Both the position numbers and the translations under genes were made by a program. This document shows, in pieces, positions 1 through 8,245 of a stretch of 64,000 nt of DNA. Position 1 is the stretch's first letter. Each line of letters opens with the position of its first letter. A model generated the notes under the pieces. The model was not told the origin of the DNA. It saw only the letters and a program-made list of their open reading frames with translations, and did not search any database. This stretch comes from Streptomyces guryensis (GTDB lineage: Bacteria; Actinomycetota; Actinomycetes; Streptomycetales; Streptomycetaceae), in assembly GCF_021261325.1 (NCBI RefSeq), contig NZ_JAJSBI010000003.1, positions 310,001 to 374,000 of the forward strand. The letters run 5' to 3'.

Positions 1-984
1 ATCGCCGCGCTGACCTGGGTCAGGCAGAACATCGCCCACTTCGGCGGCGACCCCGACCAGGTCACGGTCTACGGCCACAGCGCCGGCGCCTACTCCACCT
101 TCGGACTGCTCGGCGCCTCCTCCGCCAACGGCCTGTACCGGCGACTGGCCGGGTTCTCCGGCGGGCCCGCTCGTATCGTCCCGGCCTGGTGGGCCGAGGA
201 GCTCGCGCACCGGTTCGTCACCGAACTCGGCGTCGCGGACAACCCCGACAAGCTGCTCGGCCTCGACGCGGCTTCCCTGATGGCCGCCCTGCGCAAGGTC
301 TGTCCGACAGATCTCGGAGTCCGTGGCGGGGTGGACAACCAGGCGACCGGCGTCGTCCTGCACACCGGACGGCCCGGCGCGGTGGTGCACGCCCACCCCA
401 TGGATGTCCTGGCCTCGGGCTCCCACCGTGACGTCGACGTGCTGCTGAGCATGGCGAGTGACGACATGGGCTGGTGGGTGGCGAACGATCTCGACCGTTT
501 CGACCCGCACACGCTCGACCGTGTCACCGACGAGGTCGTCCGGTGGCGCATTCCCCGCTCCCGGGCGAAGAAGATCGTCGATGCCCACGACCAGGGCGCC
601 CGTACCCCGGCCGAGGTCCGTGCCGCGCTCATGGCGGACTACCTCTTCGCGCTCCCCGCCGCCCGCGGCGCCCTGGCGCACGCCGCGGCGGGCGGCAACG
701 CCCATCTCCTGATGATCGGGCCCGCCGTGGGTGCGCCCGCCGTACACGGCACCGAGATGTACGCCCTGGTCGGTCAGGAGAAGCCGGGCCGCAGTCCCGA
801 ACTGGCCGAGCGTGACACGCGTGTCCGCGACGTCGTGCTCGACTTCGCCACCGGCGGGCAGACCCGTCTGTGGCCCGCCGTCACGGACCGGCCCATCTCG
901 GGGAGCGTCGGCAACCCGCCCTTCGAGGCCGATGCCCACTACCAGGCGGCGCTCGACCTGTGGGAGGGCATCGACCGCCCCTGA
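1..984 (+). CDS. Carboxylesterase type B, C-terminal part (cut by window edge)
   Basis: The frame is open from base 1 to the TGA at 982-984, so the start lies upstream of the window. The translation begins with the block before the nucleophile elbow and shows GHSAG at about bases 76-90, the G-x-S-x-G serine of the type B carboxylesterase / alpha-beta hydrolase family. The family hydrolyses carboxylic esters through a Ser-Glu/Asp-His triad; the substrate cannot be inferred. About 327 residues are visible of a usual 480-520, so the N-terminal third is missing only because of the window edge. The next gene starts 58 bases downstream on the same strand and may be cotranscribed. Confidence 0.85.
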   Translation: MAALTWVRQNIAHFGGDPDQVTVYGHSAGAYSTFGLLGASSANGLYRRLAGFSGGPARIVPAWWAEELAHRFVTELGVADNPDKLLGLDAASLMAALRKVCPTDLGVRGGVDNQATGVVLHTGRPGAVVHAHPMDVLASGSHRDVDVLLSMASDDMGWWVANDLDRFDPHTLDRVTDEVVRWRIPRSRAKKIVDAHDQGARTPAEVRAALMADYLFALPAARGALAHAAAGGNAHLLMIGPAVGAPAVHGTEMYALVGQEKPGRSPELAERDTRVRDVVLDFATGGQTRLWPAVTDRPISGSVGNPPFEADAHYQAALDLWEGIDRP

Positions 985-1042
985 CGGCCACCGGGCGATA
1001 CGGCACCGCGCACCACGGGGCGAACAGGACAAGGAACTCGAC

Positions 1043-2065
1043 ATGAGTCAACCGACAGCAGCCGGCGGCGCCGCACAGGCGACGATGCGGGCCGTCGTCG
1101 TCACCCGGCCCGGCGGCCTCGACGCACTGGAGATCAAGGACGTCCCGGTGCCCGTCCGCAAGCCCGGCTGGGTGCGGATCAAGGTGAAGGCGTTCGGCGT
1201 CAACGAGTCCGAGGTCACCACCCGCAAGGGTGAGTCGGACGCGGAGGTCACCTACCCGCGCATCCCCGGCATCGAGGGCGTCGGCCTCGTCGACCTGGCC
1301 GACGAGGACAGCGGGCTGCGGCCGGGACAGCAGGTGGCCACGATGATGGGCGGCATGGGCCGCTCGTACGACGGCGCGTACGCCCAGTACGTGACTGTCC
1401 CAGCGGCGCAGGTCATCCCGTTCGAGACCGGCCTGCCGTGGGATGTCGTCGGTGCGCTGCCGGAGATGTTCCAGACCGCCTACGGATCGCTGACCACCGG
1501 CCTGGACCTCCGGGCCGGGCAGACGCTGCTGATTCGCGGAGGCACCTCCACGGTCGGGCTGAGCGCGGCCACGATCGCGAAGGATTTGGGAGCCACCGTG
1601 CTGGCCACCACCCGCAGCCCAAAGAGGGCAGGCGAACTGCGGGCCGCGGGCGTCGACCATCCCCTCGGCGACAACGGCACCATCGCCGACCAGGTGCGCG
1701 AGCTGATGCCGGACGGTGTCGACGCCGTACTGGAGCTGGTGGGCTGCTCGGTCCTGGCCGACACCCTCCGCACCGTCCGCCGGCACGGCACGGTCTGCTT
1801 CACGGGAGCCCTGGCGGGCCAGTGGACGATTCCCGACTTCTCCCCGTTCATGATTCCGGGCGGGGTGCGGCTGACGTCCTACGGCGGTCAGGCCGCCGAC
1901 CTCCCGGCCGACGTCCTCGCCCACCAGCTCCAGGCCATCGCCGCGGGGCGCCTCAGAGTCCCGGTTGCGAAGGTCTACCACGGTCTGGGGCAGGTCCGTG
2001 ACGCCCAGGCCGACGTCGAGTCCGGCACCACGCCGGGCAAGCACGTCGTCGTCCTGGACGACTGA
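1043..2065 (+). CDS. Zinc-independent MDR oxidoreductase (quinone oxidoreductase-like)
   Basis: 340 residues. The ATG at 1043 is preceded by AAGGA with 7-base spacing; the frame stays open further upstream but without a ribosome site. The protein has the medium-chain dehydrogenase/reductase layout: an N-terminal GroES-like domain (residues about 10-130, with IPGIEGVG) and a Rossmann NAD(P)-binding domain (about 150-280) with GGTSTVGLSA in place of the usual A-x-x-G-x-x-G. I see no cysteine cluster for structural zinc, which fits the quinone-reductase/crotonyl-CoA reductase-like branch. It would reduce an activated double bond or quinone with NADPH. It converges with the MFS gene 12 bases downstream. 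Confidence 0.85.
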   Translation: MSQPTAAGGAAQATMRAVVVTRPGGLDALEIKDVPVPVRKPGWVRIKVKAFGVNESEVTTRKGESDAEVTYPRIPGIEGVGLVDLADEDSGLRPGQQVATMMGGMGRSYDGAYAQYVTVPAAQVIPFETGLPWDVVGALPEMFQTAYGSLTTGLDLRAGQTLLIRGGTSTVGLSAATIAKDLGATVLATTRSPKRAGELRAAGVDHPLGDNGTIADQVRELMPDGVDAVLELVGCSVLADTLRTVRRHGTVCFTGALAGQWTIPDFSPFMIPGGVRLTSYGGQAADLPADVLAHQLQAIAAGRLRVPVAKVYHGLGQVRDAQADVESGTTPGKHVVVLDD

Positions 2066-2077
2066 GACCCGGCGCCG

Positions 2078-3289
2078 TCAGACCTTGGCGGGCTGCGCAC
2101 CGCTGACGGCGGTCCGCTCGGCCGCCCGGCCCCGCAGTCCTCTTCGCAGCAGCGAGGTGACCAGCAACGACAGTACGGCCATCGTGGCCATCGCCCAGCC
2201 CACCGCACGGGTGGCGCCGAGGAGCTGGGCGAGGCCGCCGGCCAGCAGGGCGCCCAGCGCCTGGCCCACCATCAGGCCGGTGCCGGAGAGGCCGAAGGCC
2301 TGGCCGCGAATGTCCTCGGGGGTGAGACGCACCAGCCGCTCCTGCAGTGGAAGCGACGCCGCGTAGCCGAAGGCGGAGACGCAGACCAGGGCCACCGCCA
2401 CCGGTGTCGGCAGTGACAGCGGGAACGCCAGGAACGGTGCCGCCAACAGGACGCGCAGCGGCAGGATCAGCCTGTCCCGTACGGCCTCGGCGACGAAACG
2501 GCCGACCACGATGTCGCCGACGAGCATGCCGACCGCTCCCGCGGCCAGCAGATATCCGGCGTGGCCGTTGGCGTACGGGATGAACAGTGCCTCGCATCCG
2601 ACGATCAGGCCGTTGGGGATCCACATCATCAGGTAGAGGGGACGGATCGTCGGCGAGGTGAGCAGTTCGCGGTTGATACGGCGGCTGCGTTCGACGACCT
2701 TGCCCCGGGCGCGCGGCGGGCGGTCCGACAGTCCCGTCCTCGCGGTGACGCCCGCGGTGACGGCGGCCAGGGCGGCGATCGCGAACAGCCAGGACGGTGA
2801 CACCACGGCGAGCAGCACGGCCCCGATGGCGTTGCCGATGATCTGCATGCCGCCGACGGTGATGTTCATCGTGGCCCGGGCCAGCACGTACGCGTCCTTC
2901 GGCACGATCTCCGACAGCAGCGCGAGGACGGTGCCCGACGTGGCCGCCATCGCCACGTATCCGCCGGCCAGGATCGAAAAGCGCGTCCACCAGTTCAGAC
3001 CGGGCAGCGACTGGAGCGTCGCGGTCAGCGTCGCGATGGCCGCCATGAGGACCATCGCGGTGCGCGGGCGCAGCAGGTCCGAGGTGGCCAGCAGATAGCG
3101 CGCGGTGAGGAGTTGGACCAGCGGCCCGCCGAAGAGGGAGACCGCAGTCAGGAACGGAGACCCCGTCTGCTCGTACATCACCGTGCCCAGCGCCAGGCTG
3201 GAGAGCACCACGCCCGTCATGGTGAACAGACGGACCACGAACAGGACGCGGAACTCCCGGATCGCGAAGATCTCCCGGTACGTCGTCAT
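2078..3289 (-). CDS. MFS transporter, likely exporter of the adjacent cluster
   Basis: 403 residues with about 12 hydrophobic segments and a short cytoplasmic N-terminus, the size and layout of a major facilitator superfamily permease. The start is the ATG at 3287-3289, which overlaps the stop of the preceding ATP-grasp gene (ATGA), so translation is probably coupled. A cytoplasmic loop near residues 190-210 is rich in Arg/Pro, typical of the central MFS loop. It is the last gene of the minus-strand operon (ASL homologue, PhyH oxygenase, two ATP-grasp ligases), which suggests export of, or self-resistance to, the product of those enzymes. The substrate is unknown. Confidence 0.85.
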   Translation of the reverse strand: MTTYREIFAIREFRVLFVVRLFTMTGVVLSSLALGTVMYEQTGSPFLTAVSLFGGPLVQLLTARYLLATSDLLRPRTAMVLMAAIATLTATLQSLPGLNWWTRFSILAGGYVAMAATSGTVLALLSEIVPKDAYVLARATMNITVGGMQIIGNAIGAVLLAVVSPSWLFAIAALAAVTAGVTARTGLSDRPPRARGKVVERSRRINRELLTSPTIRPLYLMMWIPNGLIVGCEALFIPYANGHAGYLLAAGAVGMLVGDIVVGRFVAEAVRDRLILPLRVLLAAPFLAFPLSLPTPVAVALVCVSAFGYAASLPLQERLVRLTPEDIRGQAFGLSGTGLMVGQALGALLAGGLAQLLGATRAVGWAMATMAVLSLLVTSLLRRGLRGRAAERTAVSGAQPAKV

Positions 3290-4482
3290 GAGGCGGAGAC
3301 CGTGTCGATCCGGACCCCGGCGACGACCTCCCGGCACAGCTCGACCGCCTGCGCGGAGGTCGAGGCCGTGGCCACTACATAGCCGACCCGGGAGCGGGAG
3401 TTCCGGATGGCGGGGATCCGGTCCCCGGCCTTCAGTGGAAGGTGCAACTTGAGGACACCGGGCAGGCCCTGCCACCGCTGCACGCCGGTGATCGCGGTGA
3501 CCGTTCCCGGCGGCGGAGTGAAGAAGCGGATGGCGGCGGCGCCGGGGACCGTGTCCTTCGGCTGCCGCGGTCCCGCCCGGTGCAGGGCCCACTGGACGGT
3601 GAGGTCGAGCAGGTCGTGTCCCGTGGCCTGGCGGACGAGTGTGGCGATGGAGTCACCGCCGACCCGGGTGTGCGTCTCGATGACCTCGGGGCCCGAGGGC
3701 GTCAGCCGCAGCTCGGTGTGGCTGACGCCGTCGGTGATGCCCATGACGTCGAGGAAGTCGGCGACGTACTTCCTGATCGCCGCCGCGGCCTCGGGGGCCA
3801 GCGGCGCCGGGACGACGTGCCCGACCTCCACGAAAGGGTTCGCCGGGTCCTCGTCGTGGGTGAACTTGCCGGTGATCGCGACCACATGGTGCTCGCCGGC
3901 GCAGCTGAACGCCTCGACCGAGAACTCCGGACCGGTCAGGAACGGCTCGGCGATGTACTCGTCGAGGTTCTCGGCAGGCAGGGCCACCTCTTCCGGCCGC
4001 CGGAAGCAGGAGACGTTCTCGCTGCCCTGGCCGTGCCGCGGCTTCACGATCACCGGATATCCGTGCTCGGCCGCGAAGTCGCGGATGCCGGCGGCGTCCC
4101 GCACGGCCGCGCCTGCGACGGTGGAGAACCCCTTGTCCCGCAGCCAGGCCCGCATCGCGAACTTGTCCCGCGTCCGCTCGACGACCTCCGACGGCATGCA
4201 GGGGACGCCGAGCGCCTCGGCGATCCGCGCCGCCGGCAGCAGTCCCTGCTCGGTGAGGGAGAGCACCGCGGTGAACGGTCTGTCGCGGTGGATCGCCCGC
4301 AGCAGCGGGATCAGCGACGGGTCGTCGTACTCGGTCAGCACCGTGCGCCCGGCAACCGGGACCAGCGCCCGGTCGTACCGTGCCGGGGTGTCGACCAGCG
4401 TGATGTCCGCGCCGGACGCGCGCAGCCGGTCGCAGAGCCCGGGACCACCGCCCACCACAATGACCTGCTGGGGGGATTCCAT
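3286..4482 (-). CDS. ATP-grasp carboxylate-amine ligase 1
   Basis: 398 residues. The ATG at 4482 directly precedes the Gly-rich strand IVVGGGPG; a weaker TTG lies 24 bases upstream. Three ATP-grasp parts are visible: an N-terminal biotin-carboxylase-like Rossmann domain (1-100), an ATP-binding Lys in YPVIVKP (near residue 146) followed by a G-rich loop (HGQGSEN), and a C-terminal metal/ATP site ELRLTP...EVIETHTR (near residue 269). ATP-grasp enzymes activate a carboxylate as acyl-phosphate and couple it to an amine. This one resembles the amino-acid/dipeptide ligase branch rather than carbamoyl-phosphate synthase or PurK. It overlaps the MFS gene by 4 bases and follows ATP-grasp 2. Confidence 0.85.
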   Translation of the reverse strand: MESPQQVIVVGGGPGLCDRLRASGADITLVDTPARYDRALVPVAGRTVLTEYDDPSLIPLLRAIHRDRPFTAVLSLTEQGLLPAARIAEALGVPCMPSEVVERTRDKFAMRAWLRDKGFSTVAGAAVRDAAGIRDFAAEHGYPVIVKPRHGQGSENVSCFRRPEEVALPAENLDEYIAEPFLTGPEFSVEAFSCAGEHHVVAITGKFTHDEDPANPFVEVGHVVPAPLAPEAAAAIRKYVADFLDVMGITDGVSHTELRLTPSGPEVIETHTRVGGDSIATLVRQATGHDLLDLTVQWALHRAGPRQPKDTVPGAAAIRFFTPPPGTVTAITGVQRWQGLPGVLKLHLPLKAGDRIPAIRNSRSRVGYVVATASTSAQAVELCREVVAGVRIDTVSAS

Positions 4483-4531
4483 TGCCGAAGCACACCTTTC
4501 ACTCAAAGCCCGGAACTGGCCGGGGAGTTGC

Positions 4532-5710
4532 CTAGAGCGCGCGGATGTATGCGTCCAGGTCGTTCAGCGAATCGCTCCGGAGCACGGCGTGGCCCCTGCG
4601 CCGATTCACCGAGAAGTGCTCCGCGCCGGGTACGACGTTGTCGTCGCTGCGGGTGTCGTGCACGACGCCGACGCGGTCGGGCCGGGCCGTTTCGGAACGT
4701 TCGTCGAAGTGGAAGCGGATCCCGTGCCAGATTCCCCGCGGCCCGGGCTCGGGGGCTTTCCAGTCGAGGCCGGCGCGGGCGTACAGGAATGCCTCTTCGA
4801 GGTGCAGTCCGTGCTGCAGTTCCACGATCTCCGGCACATGGCCGCCGACGGGGCGGGCGGCGGCCTCGATGACGCTGATCCGCTCGTCGTCCATCTTGAA
4901 CTCGATGTGCATCACACCCTGCGTCATTCCCCAGCCGGCAGCTATGCGTTCGGCCGCCCCGAGCAGTTCCTGCCGGTGCGGCGCGGGGATGTCACTGCCT
5001 GAGATATGGCCCACCTCATGGCAGATCGGGGGCGCTGACAGAAACTTCTGCGTCAACGCGTGAGCGACGACCTTCTCGTCCTGCACGACGCATTCCAGGC
5101 TGAACTCAGGGCCGTCCGCGAACTCCTCGACGAGCGCACCCGCCGTATAGGCGAGGTTGGTGAGACGCGAGCGCTTGAAGTCCAGCATCTTCACCAGCGT
5201 GGCCTCGACCTCGTCCCGCGAGTGGCACTTGCGCACGAAAAGGCTCATGGCCATGTCGATCGGCTTCACGATCACCGGGAAGGCCACGCTCTCCCAGTCG
5301 AACGCGCGGCTCTCCTCCAGCGAGGAGAGCCGGGTGATCACCCGCGGCTGCGGCACGTCGTACCGGGCGAAGACCTCCCGCATGAGCGACTTGTCGCGGG
5401 AGGCCCGAATCTTTTCCACGTCGTTGTGGAACAGGCCGAGTTCCCGCGCCAGTACGTCCGCCGCGATCACCGCGAACTCGTTGCCGGCGACCACCGCGTC
5501 GAACCGGCGCGAGGCGATCTGCGCCAGCAGATCCTCGGCGGAGTTCGTCAGTTCCGGCACTCGGATCCACTCGTGCAGCCCCGCGGTGCCGTCCCCGACC
5601 GTCGAGCTTTCGATCGTCACGATCGTCAGCCGCCAGTCCTCACGCCGGCAGATGTCCGCGACACGGTTCAGCGACCACTGCGAAACCGGATGAAGCAGGA
5701 GAATGTCCAT
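4532..5710 (-). CDS. ATP-grasp carboxylate-amine ligase 2
   Basis: 392 residues. The ATG at 5710 has AAAGG 9 bases upstream on the minus strand. It shows the same family signs as its neighbour (FPVIVKP near residue 148; the metal-binding region IEFKMDDERISVIEAAARP ending near residue 285), but the two are only distantly similar, so they are probably not a recent duplication and may act on different substrates. The N-terminal part (MDILLLHPVSQWSLNR) is a Rossmann-like domain. It sits 49 bases upstream of ATP-grasp 1 and 34 bases downstream of the PhyH oxygenase. Paired with an argininosuccinate-lyase homologue, it may act on an amino acid made or trimmed by that lyase. This is inference. Confidence 0.85.
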   Translation of the reverse strand: MDILLLHPVSQWSLNRVADICRREDWRLTIVTIESSTVGDGTAGLHEWIRVPELTNSAEDLLAQIASRRFDAVVAGNEFAVIAADVLARELGLFHNDVEKIRASRDKSLMREVFARYDVPQPRVITRLSSLEESRAFDWESVAFPVIVKPIDMAMSLFVRKCHSRDEVEATLVKMLDFKRSRLTNLAYTAGALVEEFADGPEFSLECVVQDEKVVAHALTQKFLSAPPICHEVGHISGSDIPAPHRQELLGAAERIAAGWGMTQGVMHIEFKMDDERISVIEAAARPVGGHVPEIVELQHGLHLEEAFLYARAGLDWKAPEPGPRGIWHGIRFHFDERSETARPDRVGVVHDTRSDDNVVPGAEHFSVNRRRGHAVLRSDSLNDLDAYIRAL

Positions 5711-5744
5711 GATCACGTACCTTTGAACGCGTCGGGAAGTCGTC

Positions 5745-6557
5745 TCAGATATCGGCGTTGCGCTCGAAGTAGCGCTCGAAGCCGACCATTTCCTTGCAGC
5801 GCCGCACGACCTCGCGCTGGTAGTACCTCCGGTACAGGCCCCTGTCGTCGGTGGCGCAGTACGAGGGCAGCAGTACCGTGCGCGGGACCTCGGCGGCGTT
5901 GCGGCCGCTGAAGTGCACGGCGAGCGAGTGGAAGACGAGGACGTCACCGGCCTCCAGGGCGGGGACGTCGATGGTCGACGCGTTCAGCGCGGTCGGGTCG
6001 CAGTCCGCCTCGGGGTTGTCCGCCGGGCCGGGCAGAAGCTCGTGGTGCGTGCCGCGGTAGAAGCCGAGCCCGCCGGAGCGCGCATCGCTCGGGTACAGGT
6101 TGATCACCGCGGTGCACAGCCTGTCCGGGGCCTCGTTCAGCCACCGCCAGTACAGGAAGTCCTGGTGCGGGATGTAGCCGTTGGTGCCGGGCTCCTTGCG
6201 GATCAGCTTGCACTTGAGGACCTCGGGCGAGCCGTCGAGGAGGGTTTCCAGGGCGGCGAGCAGCGCCGGGTGCTTCGCCGCGTCCGTCATCCCCGGGGAG
6301 ATGTCCAGGACCGGGTCGAGTCGGTCGAAGGTGTATCGGCCGTCGGGTCCGCGCCGGAACTCCGTGCGCAGATTGAGGTCGTCGTCGAGGCCGTCGAGGT
6401 TCCAGAGCCGGTTGACCTCGCTCCGGTAGGCCGCTATCTCCTCGTTCGTGTAGAGCCCGCGGAGGACGGTGTAGCCGTCCCGCCAGTACTGCTCCTTGTT
6501 CTCCTGCAGACCCGGGGTGGTCATGTACTGCTCGGGGCTTTCCAGCAGGGTGGTCAT
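5745..6557 (-). CDS. Phytanoyl-CoA dioxygenase (PhyH) family Fe(II)/2-oxoglutarate oxygenase
   Basis: 270 residues. The ATG at 6557 overlaps the stop of the ASL-like gene (ATGA). The fold signature is clear: HQD (H-x-D, near residue 131) supplies two iron ligands, and HSLAVHFSGRN near residue 214 supplies the distal His, with the Arg for 2-oxoglutarate just after it. PhyH enzymes hydroxylate, halogenate, desaturate or epoxidise small molecules using O2 and 2-oxoglutarate, and are common in amino-acid-derived natural-product pathways. The residue after HQ is Asp, so this is a hydroxylase/oxygenase type rather than a halogenase, where that position is Ala or Gly. The substrate is unknown. Confidence 0.88.
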   Translation of the reverse strand: MTTLLESPEQYMTTPGLQENKEQYWRDGYTVLRGLYTNEEIAAYRSEVNRLWNLDGLDDDLNLRTEFRRGPDGRYTFDRLDPVLDISPGMTDAAKHPALLAALETLLDGSPEVLKCKLIRKEPGTNGYIPHQDFLYWRWLNEAPDRLCTAVINLYPSDARSGGLGFYRGTHHELLPGPADNPEADCDPTALNASTIDVPALEAGDVLVFHSLAVHFSGRNAAEVPRTVLLPSYCATDDRGLYRRYYQREVVRRCKEMVGFERYFERNADI

Positions 6558-7987
6558 CGCGCGGTCTCTCCCTCGTGCTTGATAATGTCCTGGTCGGAAA
6601 AGTCTGTTTCGAACTCGATGAATTCGGCGAGCCGTGAACGGAGTTGGGCGGCGGCCTCGGCGACCCGCTTCGGCGCCGTTCCTCCCTGGCTGTCCCGCGA
6701 CTCGACCGAGGCCTCGACGGTGATGTCCGGCCATTCGGCGAAGGCCAGGCGTGGATCGACACCGCGCCGCAGTTCGAGCGGCAACCGGCCGATCGGGCAT
6801 TTCTCCTTCTCGGACAGGCGCACCAGCTCCGTCACGAGATGATGTGCCTCGCGGAACGGCACACCCCGCTCACGCGCCAGCCAGTCCGCCAGATCGCCCG
6901 AGGTGACGAACTCGATGTCGGCGGCCGAGCGCATCACGTCCGCGTTCGGCTGCATCAGGGTCGCGATGGTGACAGCGGCGTCCAGCGACAGCGCCAGCGT
7001 CTCCGCGGTGTCGAACAGCGGTTCCTTGTCCTCCTGCAGATCCCGGAAGTAGCTCAGCGGCAGCCCCTTCACCACGGTCTGCAGCGCATGGAGGTTGCCC
7101 AGAACCCTTCCGGTCTTTCCGCGAATCAGCTCCGCCGCGTCGGGGTTCCGCTTGTGCGGCATGGCCGAGGAGGCGCTGACCAGTTCGTCCGGCAGCGAGA
7201 TGAGGCCGACGGGTTGCGAGGACCAGAAGACGATCTCCGCGCTGAACCGGGAGAGGTTCAGGGCCACCGAAGCGCCGGCGCTCAGGAAATCGAGGGCGAA
7301 TCCCCGGTCGCCCACACTGTCCAGGGAGTTCGCCGTCGGCTGGCGGAAACCCAGGTTCCGCGCCACGGTGACACGGTCGATCGGGAATCCGGTGCCGGCC
7401 AGCGCGGCGGATCCCATGGGGCACTCGTCCTGCAGAGCGAGCACGAAGGAGATCCGCTCGGCATCGCGCAGAAATGTCTCCGCATACGCGAGACAGACAT
7501 GACCGAAGGTCAGGGGCTGCGCGACCTGCAGATGCGAGAACCCGGGCATGATGGTCGCCGCGTGCCTCTCGGCCTGCCCGAGCATCGCCTCCGTGAGCGC
7601 CAGGATCTTCGACCTCAGCGTGACGACCTGGTCGCGGATCCACAGCCGGAGCGCGGTCACCGCGAGGTCGTTGCGGGCACGCGCGGTCCCCAGCCAGCCC
7701 GCGTCGGCGCCGATCCGCGTCTCCAGATACTGCTCGATCGCCGTATGGACGTCCTCGGCCTCGGGGTCGAGAACATCCGCCCCGGACCGGATCTGCTCCC
7801 TGAGCCCGTCCAGGGCGCGGTGCAGTTCCGCGGCAGCGTCCGCGGGCACGATCTCCTGCCTCAGCAGCATCGCGACGTGTGCCTGCGAGACAGTGATGTC
7901 GTACAGGGCGAGTTTCCCGTCGTAATGCCCGCTGCAACCGATCGCCGCCATGCTCCTGGCGGCCATGGCCCGTTCCTCAGTGCTCAT
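6554..7987 (-). CDS. Argininosuccinate lyase superfamily protein (pathway-specific ASL homologue)
   Basis: 477 residues, near the usual ASL length. Superfamily regions are in order: HYDGKLALYDI near residue 20, ARARNDL near 105, PGFSHLQVAQP near 150 (catalytic His), LDSVGDR near 225, and the signature loop SASSAMPHKRNPD near 275 (catalytic Ser). In housekeeping ASLs the second block is usually RSRNDQ; here Q is L and the first positions differ, which may signal an altered substrate. ASLs eliminate fumarate from an N-succinyl adduct, or add it in reverse. It is the first gene of the operon and is not beside other arginine genes, so I read it as a specialised enzyme, not the housekeeping argH. 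Confidence 0.82.
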   Translation of the reverse strand: MSTEERAMAARSMAAIGCSGHYDGKLALYDITVSQAHVAMLLRQEIVPADAAAELHRALDGLREQIRSGADVLDPEAEDVHTAIEQYLETRIGADAGWLGTARARNDLAVTALRLWIRDQVVTLRSKILALTEAMLGQAERHAATIMPGFSHLQVAQPLTFGHVCLAYAETFLRDAERISFVLALQDECPMGSAALAGTGFPIDRVTVARNLGFRQPTANSLDSVGDRGFALDFLSAGASVALNLSRFSAEIVFWSSQPVGLISLPDELVSASSAMPHKRNPDAAELIRGKTGRVLGNLHALQTVVKGLPLSYFRDLQEDKEPLFDTAETLALSLDAAVTIATLMQPNADVMRSAADIEFVTSGDLADWLARERGVPFREAHHLVTELVRLSEKEKCPIGRLPLELRRGVDPRLAFAEWPDITVEASVESRDSQGGTAPKRVAEAAAQLRSRLAEFIEFETDFSDQDIIKHEGETAR

Positions 7988-8152
7988 GTGAAAACCCGCG
8001 TGTGCTCATACCTGAAAAGCCTCCGTGAAATATGCGCGCGCCGGTTCTGCCAGGCGGATTCGGAATGAAGAGTTCGGCGTCCGGATTCATTTCACCGGGT
8101 CGCGGCGTGGCCCATCGTGCCCCATGAATTCACGGCGTCACAGCGCATTGCG

Positions 8153-8205
8153 ACCAACGGGCCAGTGAGGGTGTACGCCGATGTACACCCCCGTACGCCG
8201 TTGGT
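8153..8205. promoter_or_regulatory. Nested inverted repeats upstream of the UbiA-family gene
   Basis: An inner perfect inverted repeat GGGTGTAC (8169-8176) / GTACACCC (8183-8190) with a 6-base spacer lies within an outer pair ACCAACGG (8153-8160) / CCGTTGGT (8198-8205), nearly concentric. It is 41-93 bases upstream of the GTG at 8246 and between two divergent genes (ASL operon and UbiA). This looks like an operator; the cognate regulator is not known. Confidence 0.5.
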
Positions 8206-8245
8206 TGTATGGCGATGCGCCCGGGGCCGTTCCTAGGCTGCGACC

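Noticed and set aside
881..2044. Minus-strand frame of 387 codons opposite the MDR oxidoreductase
   Set aside because: Composition typical of an antisense frame in high-GC DNA; the plus strand carries a complete MDR protein with motifs and a ribosome site.
6554..7987. Housekeeping argH
   Set aside because: The gene sits in an unrelated operon with ATP-grasp and PhyH genes and has changes in a conserved block; no argG or other arginine gene is nearby.
2078..7987. Assignment to a named pathway such as dapdiamide or bacilysin
   Set aside because: ATP-grasp and PhyH genes occur there, but the DAP/aminotransferase or NRPS-like genes of those clusters are absent, and sequence alone cannot place it.
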